Made by a program: the position numbers and the translations under genes. A DNA stretch of 64,000 bases from Pseudomonadota bacterium (GTDB lineage: Bacteria; Pseudomonadota; Alphaproteobacteria; Sphingomonadales; Sphingomonadaceae), in NCBI GenBank assembly GCA_023400405.1, contig JAEXFD010000016.1, forward strand, positions 30,937 to 94,936, read 5' to 3'. The notes under the pieces were generated by a model. That model was not told where the DNA came from. It saw only the letters and a list, made by a program, of their open reading frames with translations, and ran no database searches. Positions 50,789 through 59,322 of the stretch are shown piece after piece. Position 1 is the stretch's first letter. Each line of letters starts with the position of its first letter.

Positions 50789-51592
50789 TCAGCGCGCGAG
50801 GAAGATCGGCACCGGACACTCCTTGAGCATCCGGCGGGTGACGCCCCCCAGCGCGGCTTCGAGGAAACGGCTGTGGCCGAAGCCCCCCATCACCAGATAG
50901 TCCGCGCCGACCGCGGCGATCGCGTCGAGGATCAGCGTGCTGGGCACGTCGATCGCGCTGGCGGTGCGGCGGAGGATCGGCTTGATGCCGTGGCGCGAGA
51001 GATATTCGGCAGCCTCGGTCGCCGGGGTGGCGAGCGATCCGTCGTCGACTTCGACGAGATGGACTTCGCGGGCCAGCGACAGCAGCGGCACGGCGGCGCG
51101 CAGCGCGGCTTCGGCCTCGGGGGAGCCATCCCAGGCGATCAGCGCGTTGCCGAACGCCCGGAAGCCGCGCGTGCCGCCGGGGACCGCCACGATCGGCTTG
51201 TCGCCCTTGACCAGCGTCTCGCCCACGACTTCGAGCATGTCGGGATAGTGAGTCGTCTCGAGCTCGCGGTTCAAGACGATCAGGTCGGCCATCGCCGCCT
51301 TGTCGTGCACGGTGACGCTCAGATAGCCGGTCGCGTCGGTCCAATCATAGGGAACCCCCTCGACCCGCAGCCGCGCTTCCATATGCGCACGGTTCTCGCG
51401 TTCGCGTTGCTGCGAATCGGCGATCAGCAGCGCCTCGCCGCCAAAGGTCATGTAATCGCCCACCGTCGCCGGCATCACGGCCACGTCGAGGCAGATGAGA
51501 TGGCCGTCGAGCGCCCGGGCGAGATCGAGCCCCGCCTGGAATCGAGCCTCCTGGCCTTCGTCTTGGTGCATCAGAACAAGGACGTTTTTCAT
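50789..51592 (-). CDS. Tandem universal stress protein
   Basis: This 267-residue product starts at ATG 51592 after GAGGAGG; the upstream ORF extension is not family-like. Two Usp domains are fused: the N-terminal one (KNVLVLMHQDEGQEARFQ) and a C-terminal one with the nucleotide-binding pattern MGGFGHSRFLEAALGGVTRRML, the G-x2-G-x9-G(S/T)-like loop. Usp proteins support survival under stress and hypoxia. Its position next to fixLJ suggests an oxygen-related regulon, but no FixK/FNR site was clearly seen. Confidence 0.88.
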   Translation of the reverse strand: MKNVLVLMHQDEGQEARFQAGLDLARALDGHLICLDVAVMPATVGDYMTFGGEALLIADSQQRERENRAHMEARLRVEGVPYDWTDATGYLSVTVHDKAAMADLIVLNRELETTHYPDMLEVVGETLVKGDKPIVAVPGGTRGFRAFGNALIAWDGSPEAEAALRAAVPLLSLAREVHLVEVDDGSLATPATEAAEYLSRHGIKPILRRTASAIDVPSTLILDAIAAVGADYLVMGGFGHSRFLEAALGGVTRRMLKECPVPIFLAR

Positions 51593-51714
51593 GGTCGCCT
51601 CCTCGATACACCGCGACCCTAGGCGGCGCGCGCCGGTGGCGGGATGCGGAATGTTACGGATGCGCCATGGCACCGGACGCTGGCGTGCCGCGACGAAATC
51701 GCTAGGCTGGGGAC

Positions 51715-52098
51715 ATGACCCACGCCATCGCCCGGATCGGGCGCGACGCCTATGCCACGCAGATCGACTTCGGCAATCGGAGCCTCACCGCCGACGAGCC
51801 CGCGTCGCGCGGCGGCGGGGATGCCGGCCCGGCGCCCTATGAACTGCTGCTCGCCAGCCTGGGCGCCTGCACGGCGATCACCTTGCGGATGTACGCCGAT
51901 CGCAAGCAATGGCCGCTCGATTCGGTGGAGGTCGAGCTGCGGCTGCACGGGCAGGGCGAGACGCTCAACGTCGAGCGGCTGCTGCGCCTGGCGGGGACCG
52001 ACGATGCCCAGAATGCGCGGCTCGCCGAGATCGCCGAGAAGACGCCGGTGACGCTCACGCTCAAGCACGGACTGCCGATCGCCACCCGGCTTGCGTGA
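51715..52098 (+). CDS. OsmC-family protein
   Basis: This 127-residue OsmC/Ohr-fold protein has the Gly-rich N-terminal part (GGGDAGPAPYELLLASLGACTAITLRMYADRK) with the conserved cysteine C46-like residue in LGACTA, and the C-terminal RLLRLAGTDDAQNARLAEIAEKTPVTLTL. Only one reactive cysteine is evident, so it belongs to the OsmC/YhfA type rather than the classic two-Cys Ohr pattern. Organic hydroperoxide reduction or sulfur-related chemistry are possibilities. Confidence 0.87.
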   Translation: MTHAIARIGRDAYATQIDFGNRSLTADEPASRGGGDAGPAPYELLLASLGACTAITLRMYADRKQWPLDSVEVELRLHGQGETLNVERLLRLAGTDDAQNARLAEIAEKTPVTLTLKHGLPIATRLA

Positions 52099-52149
52099 GT
52101 TCGCGCGTTTCGAGCAACATTGCAGACGTAAAAGCGCGTAATCACTGAC

Positions 52150-52890
52150 ATGATGCTGGCAGCCACGACTCCGAACGACCAATCGGCCACCTTGCTGGTG
52201 GTGGATGACGACCACGACATCCGGATGTTGCTCGCCAACAGCCTCGGCGCGCGCGGCTATCGGGTCGAGACCGCGTCGAACACCCGCGACATGGACCAGG
52301 TCCTTGCGCGCACGCCCGTCGACCTCGTCATCCTCGACGTCATGATGCCCGGCGAGGACGGCCTCTCCGCATGCCGCCGCATCGCGCGCGAGGGCGGGCC
52401 CGAGATCGTGTTCCTCAGCGCGCTGGGCGAGGAACAGGACCGGATCCTGGGGCTGGAAGTGGGCGGGGGCCATTATCTGCCCAAGCCGTGCAGCCCGCGC
52501 GAGATCCTGGCGACGGTACGCGCGGCCCTGCGCCGGCGGGGTGCGGCCGCGGCGGCGACGACCGGCGGCGAGAGCGGCGACGTCTATGGCTTCGAAGGCT
52601 GGCGCATCGACCTGGGCAGCCATGAGCTGTTCGACCCGAACGGGGTGCTGGTCGGCCTCACCGACGGCGAGTTCGCGGTGCTGCGCGTCTTCATCGAGCG
52701 GCCGCGGCGCGTGCTGACGCGCGAGGCGCTGCTCGCCGCGGCGCGCGGTCCCGATTCGGACGCCTATGACCGCGCGATCGACGTCCAGGTGAGCCGGTTG
52801 CGGCGCAAGCTGCGCTCGAGCGGCGACGAGATCATCCGCACCGTCCGCAACGAAGGCTATCTGTTCGTGCCCAAGGTGGCGCGCACGTGA
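52150..52890 (+). CDS. OmpR-family response regulator
   Basis: In this 246-residue protein the receiver carries VVDDDHDIRMLL, phosphoacceptor D66 in VILDVMMPGEDG, and the lysine in YLPKPCSPREIL. The C-terminal winged helix is VGLTDGEFAVLRVFIERPRR...DRAIDVQVSRLRRKLRS...IRTVRNEGYLFV. It overlaps the partner kinase by 4 bp (GTGA). The signal is unknown. Confidence 0.92.
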   Translation: MMLAATTPNDQSATLLVVDDDHDIRMLLANSLGARGYRVETASNTRDMDQVLARTPVDLVILDVMMPGEDGLSACRRIAREGGPEIVFLSALGEEQDRILGLEVGGGHYLPKPCSPREILATVRAALRRRGAAAAATTGGESGDVYGFEGWRIDLGSHELFDPNGVLVGLTDGEFAVLRVFIERPRRVLTREALLAAARGPDSDAYDRAIDVQVSRLRRKLRSSGDEIIRTVRNEGYLFVPKVART

Positions 52891-54221
52891 CTGAACGGCG
52901 CAGGGTGGCGGGATCGCCGCTGTTCCTGCGCGTGTTCCTGCTGATGGTGGTCTGCGTCGGCGTGACGCAGTTGCTCAACGTGGCGCTGCTGGTGGCGGTG
53001 CAGTCGCCCAGCGCGCGGATCGTGACGATCGCCCAGATCGCCGAGGCGCTGCGGGGCAATGTCGATCCGGGCGAGGATTTCAGCGTCAGCTATGGCGCCG
53101 CGCTGCCGGCGAAGCCGTGGAACCCGCGGGTCGAGCGGCTCGGCCAGGCGTTGCGCGTCGCCATGGGCGCGCCGGCGGACCGCGTCGCGCTGGATTTCCC
53201 GCTGCCGTTCCTGCAGCGCCCGAAGACGTTCGACCGCGAGCAGTTCCCGCACCCGACGCCGCCGCCGAACGCGCGGGCGGCCGGCGAAATGCTCGTCGCC
53301 GGAGATTTCGTCGCCGCGTTCCGCCGCGACGACGGCGTCTGGGTGCGCGTCAGTTCGGGGACGGGCTTCGAGCCGTGGCGCTGGTTCGTGCTCTATTGGC
53401 TGCTGCTCTCGGCCATCGCAGTGGCGCCATTCGCCTGGGCCTTGGCGCATCGCCTGGCCAAGCCGATCGGCGCCTTTGCCGCGGCAGCGGAGCGGCTGGG
53501 GCGCGATCCGCGTGCGCCGCCGCTGCCGATCCAGGGCCCGCCCGAAATCGCCGAGGCCGCCGCCGCGTTCAACCAGATGCAGGCGCGGCTCAATCGCTAT
53601 GTCGACGATCGCACCACCGTGGTCGGCGCGGTGGCGCACGACCTGCGGACCCCGCTGATGCGCCTGGGACTGCGGCTGGAATCGGCGCCGGATGCGATGC
53701 GCCAGGCGTGCGAGAACGACATCCGCGACATGGAGGCGATGATCTCCGCCTCGCTCAATTATCTGCGCGACGCCAACAGCCAGTCCGCGCGCCGGCCGCT
53801 CGACCTGCGCTCGCTCGCGGAGAGCGTGGTCGACGATCTCAGCGATCGCGGCGAGCGCGTGACGCTCGAACCCGGCGAGCCGGTGGTGATCGACGGCAAT
53901 TCGGCGGCGCTCAAGGCGCTGCTCAGCAACCTGATCGGCAACGCCGTCAAATATGCCGGCAACGCCGACGTGACCCTAGGCACGCACGAGGGCAATGCGC
54001 TGATCGAAGTGTGCGACGACGGGCCCGGCGTCCCGCCCGAGGACATCGAGCGCGTGTTCGAGCCGTTCTTCCGCGGCGAGCGATCGCGCAATCGCGACAC
54101 GGGCGGGATCGGACTGGGACTGGCGAGCGCACGGGCGGTGGCGCGTGCGCATGGCGGCGACGTCGTGCTGCGCAATCGCGAGCAGGGCGGGGCGTGCGCG
54201 CTCGTGACGCTGCCGATCTGA
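52887..54221 (+). CDS. Sensor histidine kinase partner of the OmpR-type regulator
   Basis: This 444-residue EnvZ-type kinase starts at GTG 52887. It has two membrane helices (near 14-36 and 168-190) around a 130-residue periplasmic domain, then a HAMP domain (RLAKPIGAFAAAAERL...IAEAAAAFNQMQARL), the H box VGAVAHDLRTPLMRLGLRLE, the N box LLSNLIGNAVKYAG, and G boxes VCDDGPGVPPED and DTGGIGLGLASA. It is translationally coupled to the regulator. Confidence 0.93.
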   Translation: MTERRRVAGSPLFLRVFLLMVVCVGVTQLLNVALLVAVQSPSARIVTIAQIAEALRGNVDPGEDFSVSYGAALPAKPWNPRVERLGQALRVAMGAPADRVALDFPLPFLQRPKTFDREQFPHPTPPPNARAAGEMLVAGDFVAAFRRDDGVWVRVSSGTGFEPWRWFVLYWLLLSAIAVAPFAWALAHRLAKPIGAFAAAAERLGRDPRAPPLPIQGPPEIAEAAAAFNQMQARLNRYVDDRTTVVGAVAHDLRTPLMRLGLRLESAPDAMRQACENDIRDMEAMISASLNYLRDANSQSARRPLDLRSLAESVVDDLSDRGERVTLEPGEPVVIDGNSAALKALLSNLIGNAVKYAGNADVTLGTHEGNALIEVCDDGPGVPPEDIERVFEPFFRGERSRNRDTGGIGLGLASARAVARAHGGDVVLRNREQGGACALVTLPI

Positions 54222-54265
54222 GCGGCGTGCTTTCCCGCCGCGCGCGGCACGCCTAGAGCGGCGGG

Positions 54266-55000
54266 ATGACTGAACCAGGCGCCATTCCCGCCGCGACCGT
54301 GATTGTGATGCGAGAGGGCGGGGGCGCCCCCGAACTGCTGATGGTCGAACGCGCGGCGCTGATGCGGTTTGCGGGCGGCGCGCTGGTGTTTCCGGGCGGG
54401 CGCGTCGATCCCGCGGATGAGGCCCTGGCCCTGGAATTCGAAGGGGAGGGGGACGAGATCGCCGCGCGGATCGCCGCGATTCGAGAGACGATCGAGGAGG
54501 CGGGGGTCGCGGTGGCAATCGACGGGCCCGTCGAAGCGCTGAGTCGGCTCGTCCAGGCCGGCGAGGCCTTTGGTCCGGCGCTCGCCGATCTTGGCGCGAC
54601 GCTGGACCCAGACGCGCTGGTGCCGTTCGCGCGCTGGCTGCCGCAGGGCGTGGCGCACCGCATCTTCGACACGCGCTTCTATCTGGCCCGGGCGCCCCGC
54701 CTTGCCGAGCCCCAAGTTGACGGCAGCGAGAATGTCCGCGCCTTCTGGGCGCGCGCGCAGGACGTGCTCGATGCCGCCGATCGCGGCGAGGCGCGGATCA
54801 TCTTTCCCACGCGACGAAACCTCGAGCGGCTGGCGCAGTTCGCGAGCTTCGCCGAGGCGGTTGCCGACGCCGAGGCGCATCCGGTGCGCACGATTACGCC
54901 CTGGATCGAGACGCGGGAGGGCGAGGCGCATCTCTGCATCCCGGACGATCTCGGCTATCCCGTGACGGCGCAGCCGCTTCCGGGAGCGCTGCGCGGATGA
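54266..55000 (+). CDS. Nudix hydrolase
   Basis: This 244-residue protein has the Nudix fold: GGALVFPGGRVDPADEAL and the box continuation AAIRETIEEAGV (R-E-x2-E-E-x-G), with a longer than usual insert between the two parts. This layout is seen in the NUDT19/NUDT7-like group acting on CoA-type or dinucleotide substrates, but substrate is not determined. It overlaps the downstream extensin-like gene (ATGA). Confidence 0.85.
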   Translation: MTEPGAIPAATVIVMREGGGAPELLMVERAALMRFAGGALVFPGGRVDPADEALALEFEGEGDEIAARIAAIRETIEEAGVAVAIDGPVEALSRLVQAGEAFGPALADLGATLDPDALVPFARWLPQGVAHRIFDTRFYLARAPRLAEPQVDGSENVRAFWARAQDVLDAADRGEARIIFPTRRNLERLAQFASFAEAVADAEAHPVRTITPWIETREGEAHLCIPDDLGYPVTAQPLPGALRG

Positions 55001-55731
55001 AGGCGGTCCGCCGCTGGATCCGCGCGCTCCTCATCGTCGCCCTGCTCGGCGGCGGATTGCTGCTCGCTTATGCGGCGCTTCGCCATCGTCCGCAGGACCT
55101 GCCCTGGACCCGGCTCGACCTGGGCGAGCCGATCGGGATGTTCACCGGGCGCAAGCTTGCGGCGCTGTCCGGCAACTATGCGCAGTGTCGGTCGCTGCTG
55201 CGCGCCGCGGGGGTCAACTATGCGGTCGCGCCTCGCGTGACCGGCGCCTCGCCCGAATGCGGCTATGCCGACGGCGTCCGGTTCACCGAGGGCGGTGCCC
55301 GGCGGATCGCGTTCCGGCCCGCCGGGCTCGTCACCTCCTGTCCGGTCGCGGCGGCGCTGGCGATGTGGGAATGGGACGTCGTGCAGCCGGCCGCCCAGGC
55401 GCATTTCGGCGCGCGGGTGGCGGGGATCGACCATTTCGGCAGCTATTCGTGCCGGCGAATCTATGGGCGCGGCGCCGGCGACTGGAGCGAACATGCCAGC
55501 GCCAACGCCATCGACGTGGCGGCCTTCCGGCTTTCGAACGGCGTGCGGATCAGCGTGGTCGGCGATTGGAGCAAGGGCGGGGCGAAGGCCGCGTTCCTGC
55601 GCGAGGTGCGCACCGGCGCGTGCAAGCTGTTCGCGACCGTGCTCTCGCCCGACTATAACGCGGCGCACCGCGACCATCTCCACCTCGATCAGGCGAATCG
55701 CGGGACGATGGGCTGGCGGGCCTGCCGTTAG
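54997..55731 (+). CDS. Extensin-like C-terminal domain protein
   Basis: This 244-residue protein has an N-terminal membrane anchor or signal (RRWIRALLIVALLGGGLLLAYAAL). The extensin-like domain follows: AQCRSLLRAAGVNYAVAPRV, CPVAAALAMWEWDVVQPAAQ, GSYSCRRIYG, EHASANAIDVAAFRL, and AHRDHLHLDQA with the H-x-D/H-x-H residues expected to bind zinc. It probably acts on peptidoglycan or another envelope polymer in the periplasm. It is coupled to the Nudix gene. Confidence 0.87.
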   Translation: MKAVRRWIRALLIVALLGGGLLLAYAALRHRPQDLPWTRLDLGEPIGMFTGRKLAALSGNYAQCRSLLRAAGVNYAVAPRVTGASPECGYADGVRFTEGGARRIAFRPAGLVTSCPVAAALAMWEWDVVQPAAQAHFGARVAGIDHFGSYSCRRIYGRGAGDWSEHASANAIDVAAFRLSNGVRISVVGDWSKGGAKAAFLREVRTGACKLFATVLSPDYNAAHRDHLHLDQANRGTMGWRACR

Positions 55732-55761
55732 CGGTGTTTCTGTCAGCTTCGCTGAAGCGGC

Positions 55762-55833
55762 GCCGGCCCGCTCCCCCGCCCGGCCACCCATAAGAGAGCC
55801 TGGCCGGGTGGCCGGCCGGGAGAGCGGGCCGGC
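55762..55833. terminator. Large GC hairpin between convergent genes
   Basis: Arms of 28 bp (55762-55789 and 55806-55833) pair with about three mismatches around a 16-nt loop. The structure sits between the extensin-like gene and the convergent gene ending at 55858. It may be a bidirectional terminator or a dispersed palindromic repeat. Confidence 0.65.
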
Positions 55834-55857
55834 GCTGAAAACTGCTGGCGCGCGTTC

Positions 55858-56409
55858 TCAGTTCGGCAGCGCGTCCGCGTCGACCTTCTCCACCCAGGCG
55901 GGGAAAAAGCTCGGCTGGCGGTTCGACCAGCCCGACGCCGTGGCGGCGGCTTCGCTGATCGACTGGAGCAGCTTGCGCCGCAGGTCCGGATGCAAGTGCG
56001 GCAGCGCCGCCGCCGCGCAGAAGGCCGAAGGCAGCCACGGACGCACATCGGCGCCGATCAGCCGCTCGTAGAGGAAGCGATAGCTCGAAAAGCTGGTGAG
56101 GCGGCCCTGGCCGAGATCGAAGGCCGAAACCGCGACGAGCGGCGCCATGAACGGCTCGATCGAATCGAGGTCGCTGTCTTCGGGCAGCAGCGCGCGGACT
56201 TCGTGAAGCCGTTCATAGGTGCGGGCCTGGGCGCGGATGCTGGCCGCCTCGACCACGTCGCGCGACCAGCGCGTCAACGCGTCCTCGCGTTCCAGGCCGA
56301 TATCGAGCGCGCGGCGCACATAGCGCTGCGTCGATGCCGCAAACCCCGCGAATTCCTTCATTTCGGCCAGGGTCATCGCCCCTTCCGCCGGCTTCATCCT
56401 TGCGCCCAT
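55858..56409 (-). CDS. Hypothetical helical protein
   Basis: This product has 183 residues from ATG 56409, chosen because GGAG lies 8 nt upstream. It is almost entirely helical (MTLAEMKEFAGFAASTQRYV, RALLPEDSDLDSIEPFMAPL, SSYRFLYERLIGADVRPWLP). No signal peptide or catalytic motif is seen. I recall unnamed sphingomonad proteins of this type. The function is unknown. Confidence 0.65.
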   Translation of the reverse strand: MGARMKPAEGAMTLAEMKEFAGFAASTQRYVRRALDIGLEREDALTRWSRDVVEAASIRAQARTYERLHEVRALLPEDSDLDSIEPFMAPLVAVSAFDLGQGRLTSFSSYRFLYERLIGADVRPWLPSAFCAAAALPHLHPDLRRKLLQSISEAAATASGWSNRQPSFFPAWVEKVDADALPN

Positions 56410-56433
56410 TCCCACTACTCCCACCCAGATCAA

Positions 56434-56803
56434 AACCCTCCGGCGACGGATAGTGCGGCAATTTGGTTAACGAGCCGCTGAACCCGCCGTCGTCCCCCGT
56501 TCATTATAGGCCGCGTTTGATTCCGCGGTGCAACATTGTTGCGACGAATGGAGTCGCCGCATGTGGAAAAGATCGTGCCGGTGGTGGGCCTTGGCGGCGA
56601 TTCTCACCATCCGGGTCTCTTCCTGCCCGGGTTTGCACTGAGGCGTTGGGCCCCGATTTGCGATTCCGACGCGCGAAATCTCCGGTTCCGGCAACTCGTC
56701 GGCTCGTCCCAACGGTTCGTCGGATCGGCCGGCCCGCACCCTGTACATCGATCCTATGATCTGGTCATTCGCACTCAACAACGCTTCCTGACCGGGGGGT
56801 CTG
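56434..56803. other. Gene-free interval before the CHAP gene
   Basis: This 370-bp interval has no gene I can support. It should hold the promoter of the CHAP gene; a TTGATT-like hexamer is at 56517, but no clear -10 was found. A 26-codon ORF at 56560 (starting MWKRSCRWWALAAIL) looks like a short signal-type peptide but has no good ribosome site. Confidence 0.4.
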
Positions 56804-57367
56804 ATGAATTTCCGTGATTTCGCAGCGCGCTTTGCGCTGGTGGTGGCTTGCGCCCTGATGACTGCGGTGCCGGCCTCGGCGAAGAACGCCCGCTTCTGGC
56901 AGTGCGCCCCCTTCGCCCGCGAAGTCTCGGGCGTCGACATCCACGGAAATGCATGGACCTGGTGGTCGCAGGCGGCCGGGCGTTATGCCCGCGGCAATGC
57001 GCCGAAGGTCGGCGCGGTGATGTCGTTCCAGCGCACTTCGAAGATGCGGCTCGGCCATGTCGCGATGGTGTCGCAGGTGATCAGCGATCGCGAAGTCCGG
57101 CTCACCCATGCGAACTGGTCGCGCCCCGGCCAGATCGAGCGCGACGTGCGCGCCGTCGATGTCTCGCCGGCGGGCGATTGGAGCGAAGTGAAGGTGTGGT
57201 TCGCGCGCACCGGCGGGCTCGGCACGTCGGTCTATCCGGTCAACGGCTTCATCTATTCGGACGGCACGCCGGCTACGGAGCAGGGCTTCAAGCCGTCGCT
57301 CGACCTCGACCTCAGCGACCTGACCGCCGAGACCGACAGCGACACGGGCGTCGCCGACGCCGGCTGA
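56804..57367 (+). CDS. Secreted CHAP-domain protein
   Basis: This 187-residue protein has a clear signal peptide (ARFALVVACALMTAVPASAK). The CHAP (amidase/endopeptidase) fold follows, with the nucleophile Cys in FWQCAPFAREVSG, then GNAWTWWSQAAGRYARGNAPK, VGAVMSFQRT and the catalytic histidine in GHVAMVSQVI. THANWSRPG matches the family end. It probably cleaves peptidoglycan amide bonds during growth or division. A terminator follows at 57391. Confidence 0.9.
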   Translation: MNFRDFAARFALVVACALMTAVPASAKNARFWQCAPFAREVSGVDIHGNAWTWWSQAAGRYARGNAPKVGAVMSFQRTSKMRLGHVAMVSQVISDREVRLTHANWSRPGQIERDVRAVDVSPAGDWSEVKVWFARTGGLGTSVYPVNGFIYSDGTPATEQGFKPSLDLDLSDLTAETDSDTGVADAG

Positions 57368-57390
57368 GTTCGCGACGCTTCGAATCGAGA

Positions 57391-57416
57391 AGGCCCGGCA
57401 GCGTCCGGGCCTTTTT
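57391..57416 (+). terminator. Rho-independent terminator after the CHAP gene
   Basis: An 8-bp stem AGGCCCGG/CCGGGCCT with a 6-nt loop is followed by a T run. It separates the CHAP gene from convergent msrB. Confidence 0.88.
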
Positions 57417-57427
57417 CGTTTGGACGG

Positions 57428-57910
57428 TCAGGCCTTGGGTTTGAACGCCATCGCCGCGCCGTTCATGCAATAGCGCTTGCCGGTCGGCCGCGGCCCATCG
57501 TCGAAGACATGGCCGAGATGCCCGCCGCAGCGCCGGCACAGCACTTCGGTCCGCTGCATCATCAGGCTGTTGTCGGCGCGGGTGAGCACGGCACCCGGCA
57601 GCGGCTGCCAGAAGCTCGGCCAGCCGGTGCCGCTGTCGAACTTGGTGTTCGAGGCATAGAGCGGCAGCGCACAGCCGGCGCAGGCGAAGGTGCCGGCGCG
57701 ATGCTCGCTGTTGAGCGGGCTGCTGAACGGCCGCTCGGTCGCGGCGTGGCGGAGCACCTGATAGGCGAGCGGGCTCAGCCGCTTCTTCCATTCGGCATCG
57801 GTGAGCGTGAACGGGAATTTCGCCGCGGCTTCGGCGGGCGCGCCGCCACAGGCGGCAGTGAGCGCGCCGAGGCCGGCGGCAGCGAGGAAGGTGCGGCGGT
57901 TCGCGTTCAT
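57428..57910 (-). CDS. msrB: Exported peptide-methionine (R)-S-oxide reductase MsrB
   Basis: MsrB reduces methionine-R-sulfoxide in damaged proteins. The 160-residue protein has an N-terminal RRTFLAAAGLGALTAACGG that fits a Tat-type or lipoprotein signal (the cysteine in LTAAC), so it acts outside the cytoplasm. The zinc cysteines are CAGC and CRRC. FDSGTGWPSFWQP is the core motif, and the catalytic cysteine is in KRYCMNGAAM. The domain order is standard. Confidence 0.93.
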   Translation of the reverse strand: MNANRRTFLAAAGLGALTAACGGAPAEAAAKFPFTLTDAEWKKRLSPLAYQVLRHAATERPFSSPLNSEHRAGTFACAGCALPLYASNTKFDSGTGWPSFWQPLPGAVLTRADNSLMMQRTEVLCRRCGGHLGHVFDDGPRPTGKRYCMNGAAMAFKPKA

Positions 57911-57960
57911 GGGAGGGATGTGGGGTGGAAGCCGGCCCGCATCAATGCTGCTCCCCTTTC

Positions 57961-58040
57961 GTCATCCCAGCGAAAGCTGGGATCTGGAGCCGTTGAGCGA
58001 ACGGCTTGTGACGGGAGATCCCAGCTTTCGCTGGGATGAC
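57961..58040. repeat. Perfect 25-bp inverted repeat (palindromic element)
   Basis: The arms 57961-57985 and 58016-58040 are exact reverse complements over 25 bp. Each arm is itself a hairpin (TCCCAGC-GAAA-GCTGGGA). Intergenic palindromes of this sort are dispersed in many sphingomonad and other alphaproteobacterial chromosomes. It lies between msrB and the P450 gene. Confidence 0.85.
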
Positions 58041-58059
58041 GGCGAGAGCCGTCAGCCGC

Positions 58060-59289
58060 TCAATAGTGACTAAGCTCGACCGCCATCCTTTTGTAGCCAT
58101 GGACGAAGCAGGCGGCGACGCGCTCCGGCTCGCGCAGCACGTTGGCGCGCAGGCGGCGCCTGGCCATTTCCTCCATCAGCACGCCGATCTGGAGCTCGGC
58201 GAGCCGCGCACCGACGCAGCGATGGATGCCATGGCCGAAGGCGAGGTGGCGCCGGGCATTCTCGCGGTCGACGACGATCCGGTCGGCCTGCGGGAAGACG
58301 CTCTCGTCGCGGTTGGCGGAGAGATACCAGAGCACCAGCTTGTCGCCCTCGCGGATCGCCTGGCCCATCAACTCGGAGTCCTGGGTCGCGGTGCGGCGCA
58401 TGTGCGCGAGCGGAGTCTGCCAGCGGATGATTTCCTGGCAGGCATTCGGGATCAGTCCCGGATCGCCCTCGAGCCGCGCGCGCTGGTCGGGAAATTGGTC
58501 GAGCGCCCAGGCATAGGCGCTCATCGAGTTGCGCGTCGTGTCGTTGCCGCCGACGATCAGCAGGATCAGGTTCCCGAGAAACTCCATCTGGTCCATCTCG
58601 GCCATCGCGTCCGAATGGATCATCATCGAGATGAGGTCGGGCGTCGGCTCCTTGCCGAGCTTGGCCTTCCACAGCTCGCCGAAATAGGCGGCGCATTCGA
58701 ACAGGATTTCGCGGCGGCGCTCCTTGCGCACCGGATCCTTGGCAATCTCGATGTCGCCCGCCCAATCGGACCAGAAGGTGAGCTTGCGCCGCTCCTCCCA
58801 GGGAAAGTCGAACAGGAGGGCGAGCATCTGGGTGGTGAGCTCGATCGAGACGCGATCGACCCAGTCGAATTCCTCGCCCACCGGCAGCGAATCGAGGATC
58901 TCGGCGGTGCGCGCGCGGATGTTCGACGAAAGCCGCGCCATCTCGCTGGGCGTGAAGGCGGGGGCGACGGTGCGGCGCTGGCCGGTGTGCTTGGGCCGGT
59001 CCATCGCGATGAACATCGGCATCTTGATGTCGCCTTCCATCAGGTCGGCGATGGTGATGCCCCCAGCCTGGCTCGAATAGAGATCGGGCAGCGATTCGAT
59101 CTCGACGATCGGCTTGTAGGCGGAGACCGACCAATAGGGGCCGAAGGCGCTGTTCTCGCAGCGATAGACCGGCGCCGTCTCGCGCAGGGCGCGAAACGGG
59201 GCCTGCCAGACGTCGTCGCGATAGAGTTCGGGACGGCTGACGTCGAGCGGATCGACCGCCCCCTCGGGTGCGCTCGCAAGCGTTGCCAT
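58060..59289 (-). CDS. Cytochrome P450 (CYP153-like)
   Basis: This is a 409-residue soluble P450 from ATG 59289. The heme-binding loop is FGHGIHRCVGARLAE, the I-helix reads LLIVGGNDTTRNSMSAY, the ExxR is in EIIRW, and MDRPKHTGQRRTVAPAF precedes the C-helix. IVGGNDTTRNS and WQTPLAHMRRTA are close to CYP153 alkane/fatty-acid terminal hydroxylases, though assignment needs alignment. No ferredoxin or dedicated reductase is adjacent; the fpr at 2979 is distant. Confidence 0.88.
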   Translation of the reverse strand: MATLASAPEGAVDPLDVSRPELYRDDVWQAPFRALRETAPVYRCENSAFGPYWSVSAYKPIVEIESLPDLYSSQAGGITIADLMEGDIKMPMFIAMDRPKHTGQRRTVAPAFTPSEMARLSSNIRARTAEILDSLPVGEEFDWVDRVSIELTTQMLALLFDFPWEERRKLTFWSDWAGDIEIAKDPVRKERRREILFECAAYFGELWKAKLGKEPTPDLISMMIHSDAMAEMDQMEFLGNLILLIVGGNDTTRNSMSAYAWALDQFPDQRARLEGDPGLIPNACQEIIRWQTPLAHMRRTATQDSELMGQAIREGDKLVLWYLSANRDESVFPQADRIVVDRENARRHLAFGHGIHRCVGARLAELQIGVLMEEMARRRLRANVLREPERVAACFVHGYKRMAVELSHY

Positions 59290-59322
59290 GCTGCCTCTCC
59301 ACATTTTGGAGAGAGGAGAACG

